From: Mesoaciditogaceae bacterium
GTDB lineage: Bacteria > Thermotogota > Thermotogae > Mesoaciditogales > Mesoaciditogaceae
Length of the DNA stretch: 7,438 nucleotides
Direction of reading: 5' to 3'
Assembly (NCBI GenBank): GCA_015486145.1
Contig: WFSH01000039.1
Location: 1-7,438, forward strand
The notes under the pieces were generated by a model. It did not search any database. It saw only the letters and a program-made list of their open reading frames with translations, and was not told the origin of the DNA. Position 1 is the first letter of the stretch. Each line of letters begins with the position of its first letter. Positions 5,463 to 7,438 of the stretch are shown one piece after another. Made by a program: the position numbers and the translations under genes.

Positions 5463-5490
5463 TTGGATTTAACAAATTCTGATGTATGAT
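5463..5490 (+). promoter_or_regulatory. Candidate sigma-70 promoter for the cysC operon
   Basis: TTGGAT (5463-5468) and TATGAT (5485-5490) are separated by 16 bases. The -10 element matches the consensus at five of six positions, the -35 at only the first three. Transcription from here would start just upstream of the GTG at 5530 and would leave the hairpins above outside the transcript. Confidence 0.25.
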
Positions 5491-5529
5491 CGTATGTTCA
5501 AATAAAGGGCGATAAAAGGTGATGATTTT

Positions 5530-5736
5530 GTGAGCAAAAAAGTCTGTAAATGGTATGTCGTTTGTCCAATAAGAAGATTTTATGAAAATGGAAAAATCGA
5601 CAAAAAATGGGTAGAAAAATATTGTAAAGGCGATTGGAAAAGCTGTGTGCGTTACCAAATGGAAGAGTCTGGAAAGTATCATCCAGATTGGATGCTACCG
5701 GACGGGACTGTGGACGTAAGTCTTAAAGACTTTTAG
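5530..5736 (+). CDS. Small four-cysteine protein of unknown function
   Basis: This 68-residue protein contains C6, C12, C32 and C39 in the pattern Cx5C-x19-Cx6C, with conserved-looking segments CKWYVVCPIRRFYENGK, YCKGDWKSCVRYQMEE and a C-terminal HPDWMLPDGTVD. I recall similar small proteins, some carrying a doubtful uracil-DNA glycosylase name, in archaea and anaerobic bacteria; there is no glycosylase domain here. Four cysteines could bind zinc or an iron-sulfur cluster. The GTG start is supported by AAGGTGAT (5516-5523), 6 bases upstream. It ends 10 bases before cysC, whose ribosome binding site overlaps its TAG stop (TAGGAGA), so the two genes are co-transcribed and probably coupled. A role in sulfate activation is suggested only by position. 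Confidence 0.8.
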   Translation: MSKKVCKWYVVCPIRRFYENGKIDKKWVEKYCKGDWKSCVRYQMEESGKYHPDWMLPDGTVDVSLKDF

Positions 5737-5746
5737 GAGACACAGC

Positions 5747-6349
5747 ATGGAAATCAAGAATGAGAACGTGGTGTGGCACGAGGGTAAAGTGACAAAAAAG
5801 GAAAGAGAAAAACTTCTTGGTCAAAAGGGAGTTGTGGTGTGGTTCACGGGACTTCCCTCTTCAGGGAAATCAACAATTTCCAGGGAAGTTGAAAAACGTC
5901 TCTACAAGATGGGCAAACTCGTTTACGTTTTAGATGGAGATAACGTAAGACACGGTTTAAACAGCGACCTTGGATTCTCACCTAAAGATAGAAAAGAAAA
6001 TATAAGACGCATAAGTGAAGTGGCGAAGCTCTTTGTGGATGCCGGTATCATAACGCTAACCGCCTTTATATCACCTTACAAAATTGACAGAGAAACGGCG
6101 AGAAAACTCTTTGAAAAAGGCGAATTTATAGAGATTTATGTAAAATGTCCCGTGAGTATGTGCATAAAAAGGGATCCTAAAGGGATGTACAAAAAAGCCT
6201 TAAAGGGAGAAATAAAAGAGTTTACGGGCATTTCCGCTCCCTACGAGGAGCCAGAAAATCCAGAAATAATTTTAGAAACAAGTGAAGAAAGTGTTGAAAA
6301 GTCTGCACAAAAGGTCATAGATTACCTTAAAAACCAAGATGTGATTTGA
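5747..6349 (+). CDS. cysC: Adenylylsulfate (APS) kinase
   Basis: The 200-residue cytoplasmic enzyme transfers phosphate from ATP to the 3'-hydroxyl of adenosine 5'-phosphosulfate, giving PAPS. Diagnostic features are the Walker A loop GLPSSGKST at 35-43, the DGDNVRHGLN element at 63-72 followed by LGFSPKDRKENIRR, the FISPY motif at 107-111 with the serine that is phosphorylated in the E. coli enzyme, a mobile-lid region with KGMYKKALKGEIKEFTG, and the SAPYEEPENPEI segment typical of CysC. Length is normal for a stand-alone kinase. AGGAGA precedes the ATG by 6 bases. ATP sulfurylase, which makes its substrate, follows 55 bases downstream. PAPS can feed assimilatory reduction or sulfotransferases; no PAPS reductase is in the window, so the destination is open. 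Confidence 0.96.
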   Translation: MEIKNENVVWHEGKVTKKEREKLLGQKGVVVWFTGLPSSGKSTISREVEKRLYKMGKLVYVLDGDNVRHGLNSDLGFSPKDRKENIRRISEVAKLFVDAGIITLTAFISPYKIDRETARKLFEKGEFIEIYVKCPVSMCIKRDPKGMYKKALKGEIKEFTGISAPYEEPENPEIILETSEESVEKSAQKVIDYLKNQDVI

Positions 6350-6372
6350 AAATTTTGTACAGTCAAAATTTT
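6349..6372 (+). terminator. AT-rich hairpin between cysC and sat, weak attenuator or terminator
   Basis: AAAATTTTG (6349-6357) and CAAAATTTT (6364-6372) form a perfect 9-bp stem around TACAGT, beginning at the last base of the cysC stop. The stem is nearly all A-T and is followed by a single T then G, so strong termination is unlikely; it may trim the transcript or reduce sat expression. Confidence 0.35.
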
Positions 6373-6404
6373 TGATATCTTCGTCAAGAAAAGAGTGATT
6401 TGTT

Positions 6405-7438
6405 GTGATAGCACCGCACGGGGGAAAACTCATAAACAGGATCGCAACGAAAGAAGAAAGCGAAGAAATACTTGTCAAAAGTAAAGAATTGAAAAAAATA
6501 AAAGTTTCGTATTGGACACTTTCCGAACTTGAAAACATAGCCACTGGTCTTTTTAGCCCACTTGAAGGATTCATGAACAAAGCGGATTACGACCGTGTTC
6601 TAAATGACATGAGGCTTTCAAACGGCGTTGTTTGGACGATACCCATTGTTCTATCCCTTTCAAAAGAAGAAGCTGATGAATTGAAAATAGGTGAATATGT
6701 TTTGATAACAGATGAAAAGGGTAAAGAGTACGCCGTTTTAACCGTTGAAGATAAATACGAAAGAAGAAAAAAAGAAGAGGCAAAGAAAGTTTATAAAACG
6801 GATGAAGAGGCTCACCCTGGAGTGAAATTTTTGTATGAACAAAAAGACGTCGCCCTTGGTGGGAAAATAAAGCTTCTAAGAAGAATAGAGCATGAGAATT
6901 TCAAAGAATACAGACTCGATCCCGTTGAAACGAGAAAGCTTTTCGAAGAAAAAGGCTGGAAGACGATAGTCGCGTTCCAAACGCGAAACCCCATTCACAG
7001 AGCACATGAATACTTACAGAAAACGGCACTCGAAATTGTCGATGGTCTTTTCATAAATCCTCTTATAGGAAAGACGAAAAAAGGAGACATTCCAGCGGAT
7101 GTGAGAATGAAATCGTATGAAGTCATACTTGAAAAATACTATCCAAAAAACAGAGTAGCGCTTGGAGTTTTCCCCGTTAACATGCGTTACGCTGGACCAA
7201 GAGAAGCGGTATTTCATGCGATATGCCGAAAAAATTACGGATGCACGCATTTCATAGTTGGAAGAGATCACGCAGGCGTGGGAAATTACTACGGCACATA
7301 CGAAGCTCAAGAAATATTTGATAACTTCACTCCAGAAGAGATAGGAATAGTGCCTTTGAAATTCGAACATGCTTTTTATTGCAAAAAATGTGGCAACATG
7401 GCAACATCCAAAACGTGTCCTCATGGTGCTGAAGATCA
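6405..7438 (+). CDS. sat: Sulfate adenylyltransferase (ATP sulfurylase), 3' end cut off by window edge
   Basis: The enzyme joins sulfate and ATP to form APS and pyrophosphate, or runs in reverse in sulfur oxidisers. The reading frame is open to the right edge, giving 344 codons of an expected 380-400. An N-terminal PUA-like region begins PHGGKLINR and includes ATGLFSPLEGFM (46-57). The catalytic domain has QTRNPIHRAH at 192-201, FINPLIGKTKKGD, VFPVNMRYAGPREA and GRDHAGVG at 286-293. C326, C329 and C338 in CKKCGNMATSKTCPHG match the zinc-binding cysteines of the Thermus-type enzyme; the fourth ligand, a histidine, cannot be fixed at the edge. GTG 6405 is the first possible start after a stop at 6396-6398, behind a weak GAGTGAT. 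No fused APS kinase is visible up to the edge, and cysC is separate upstream. Confidence 0.96.
   Translation, partial: MIAPHGGKLINRIATKEESEEILVKSKELKKIKVSYWTLSELENIATGLFSPLEGFMNKADYDRVLNDMRLSNGVVWTIPIVLSLSKEEADELKIGEYVLITDEKGKEYAVLTVEDKYERRKKEEAKKVYKTDEEAHPGVKFLYEQKDVALGGKIKLLRRIEHENFKEYRLDPVETRKLFEEKGWKTIVAFQTRNPIHRAHEYLQKTALEIVDGLFINPLIGKTKKGDIPADVRMKSYEVILEKYYPKNRVALGVFPVNMRYAGPREAVFHAICRKNYGCTHFIVGRDHAGVGNYYGTYEAQEIFDNFTPEEIGIVPLKFEHAFYCKKCGNMATSKTCPHGAED

Larger units (their letters stand above)
5315..5529 (+). promoter_or_regulatory. Structured leader region ahead of the sulfate-activation genes
   Basis: No gene is supported in these 215 bases. A perfect 10-bp palindrome, GTGTATACAC, lies at 5329-5338. 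A nested dyad follows: ATCAG (5351-5355) with CTGAT (5382-5386) outside CCTCA (5361-5365) with TGAGG (5375-5379). CTATTA (5388-5393) pairs with TAATAG (5398-5403), while overlapping AATCTA (5394-5399) pairs with TAGATT (5408-5413), so these two stems exclude each other. ACTC-GAAA-GAGT at 5416-5427 is a hairpin with a GNRA-type loop. This could be a regulatory leader RNA, an operator region, or both; I cannot match it to a known riboswitch. Confidence 0.45.

Noticed and set aside
7014..7424. Minus-strand open frame of 136 codons
   Set aside because: It is antisense to the strongly conserved catalytic part of ATP sulfurylase and has no family features.
1..7438. CRISPR arrays, tRNA or rRNA genes, insertion sequences
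   Set aside because: I saw no regularly spaced repeats, no tRNA-like cloverleaf or conserved rRNA segment, and no transposase or terminal inverted repeats.

Overview
The window reads as an AT-rich, probably anaerobic and possibly thermophilic bacterium. Every convincing gene lies on the + strand. Starts are ATG or GTG, often behind GGAGG-type ribosome binding sites, and many intergenic gaps are short. Lysine- and glutamate-rich proteins, a zinc-type ATP sulfurylase and several families I associate with archaea and thermophiles (DUF169, a DUF2250-like winged helix) would suit a deep-branching thermophile such as a member of the Thermotogota. That placement is inference and no marker gene is present to settle it.

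Region 1 (39-2488) is a tight three-gene operon: an NADH-type FAD/disulfide oxidoreductase of the dihydrolipoamide dehydrogenase family with a complete redox disulfide, an 80-residue 2[4Fe-4S] ferredoxin, and a DUF169 protein rich in cysteines. The gaps are 14-15 bases. Together they look like an electron-transfer unit linking NAD(H), a disulfide or thiol substrate and ferredoxin. The substrate is unknown.

Region 2 (2489-3145) is a break. It holds what looks like a frameshifted small gene (about 2508-2809), a short TAG/GTGA-rich low-complexity tract (about 2868-2916) and a noticeably more GC-rich block of hairpins (about 2925-3090) that resembles a dispersed repeat or an RNA rather than a normal intergenic stretch.

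Region 3 (3146-5314) is a second cluster: a small DsrE-like sulfur-relay protein, an unrecognised basic protein, a TauE/SafE-type membrane exporter, a second copy of the same unrecognised protein, and a winged-helix regulator resembling DUF2250. The two unknown proteins are clear paralogues (46 of 85 identical by hand alignment without gaps) on either side of the exporter. They are the most novel item in the window.

Region 4 (5315-7438) begins with a 215-base leader containing a palindrome and mutually exclusive hairpins. It is followed by a small four-cysteine protein, APS kinase (cysC) and ATP sulfurylase (sat), which runs off the right edge. CysC and Sat act consecutively on sulfate: sulfate to APS, then APS to PAPS.

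Taken together the window is a sulfur-metabolism neighbourhood: sulfate activation, a sulfur-carrier-like protein, a sulfur-compound exporter and a redox operon that may or may not be functionally linked. No dissimilatory sulfite reductase, APS reductase, Hdr-like or TusA gene is visible here, so the direction of sulfur flow cannot be decided from this window.
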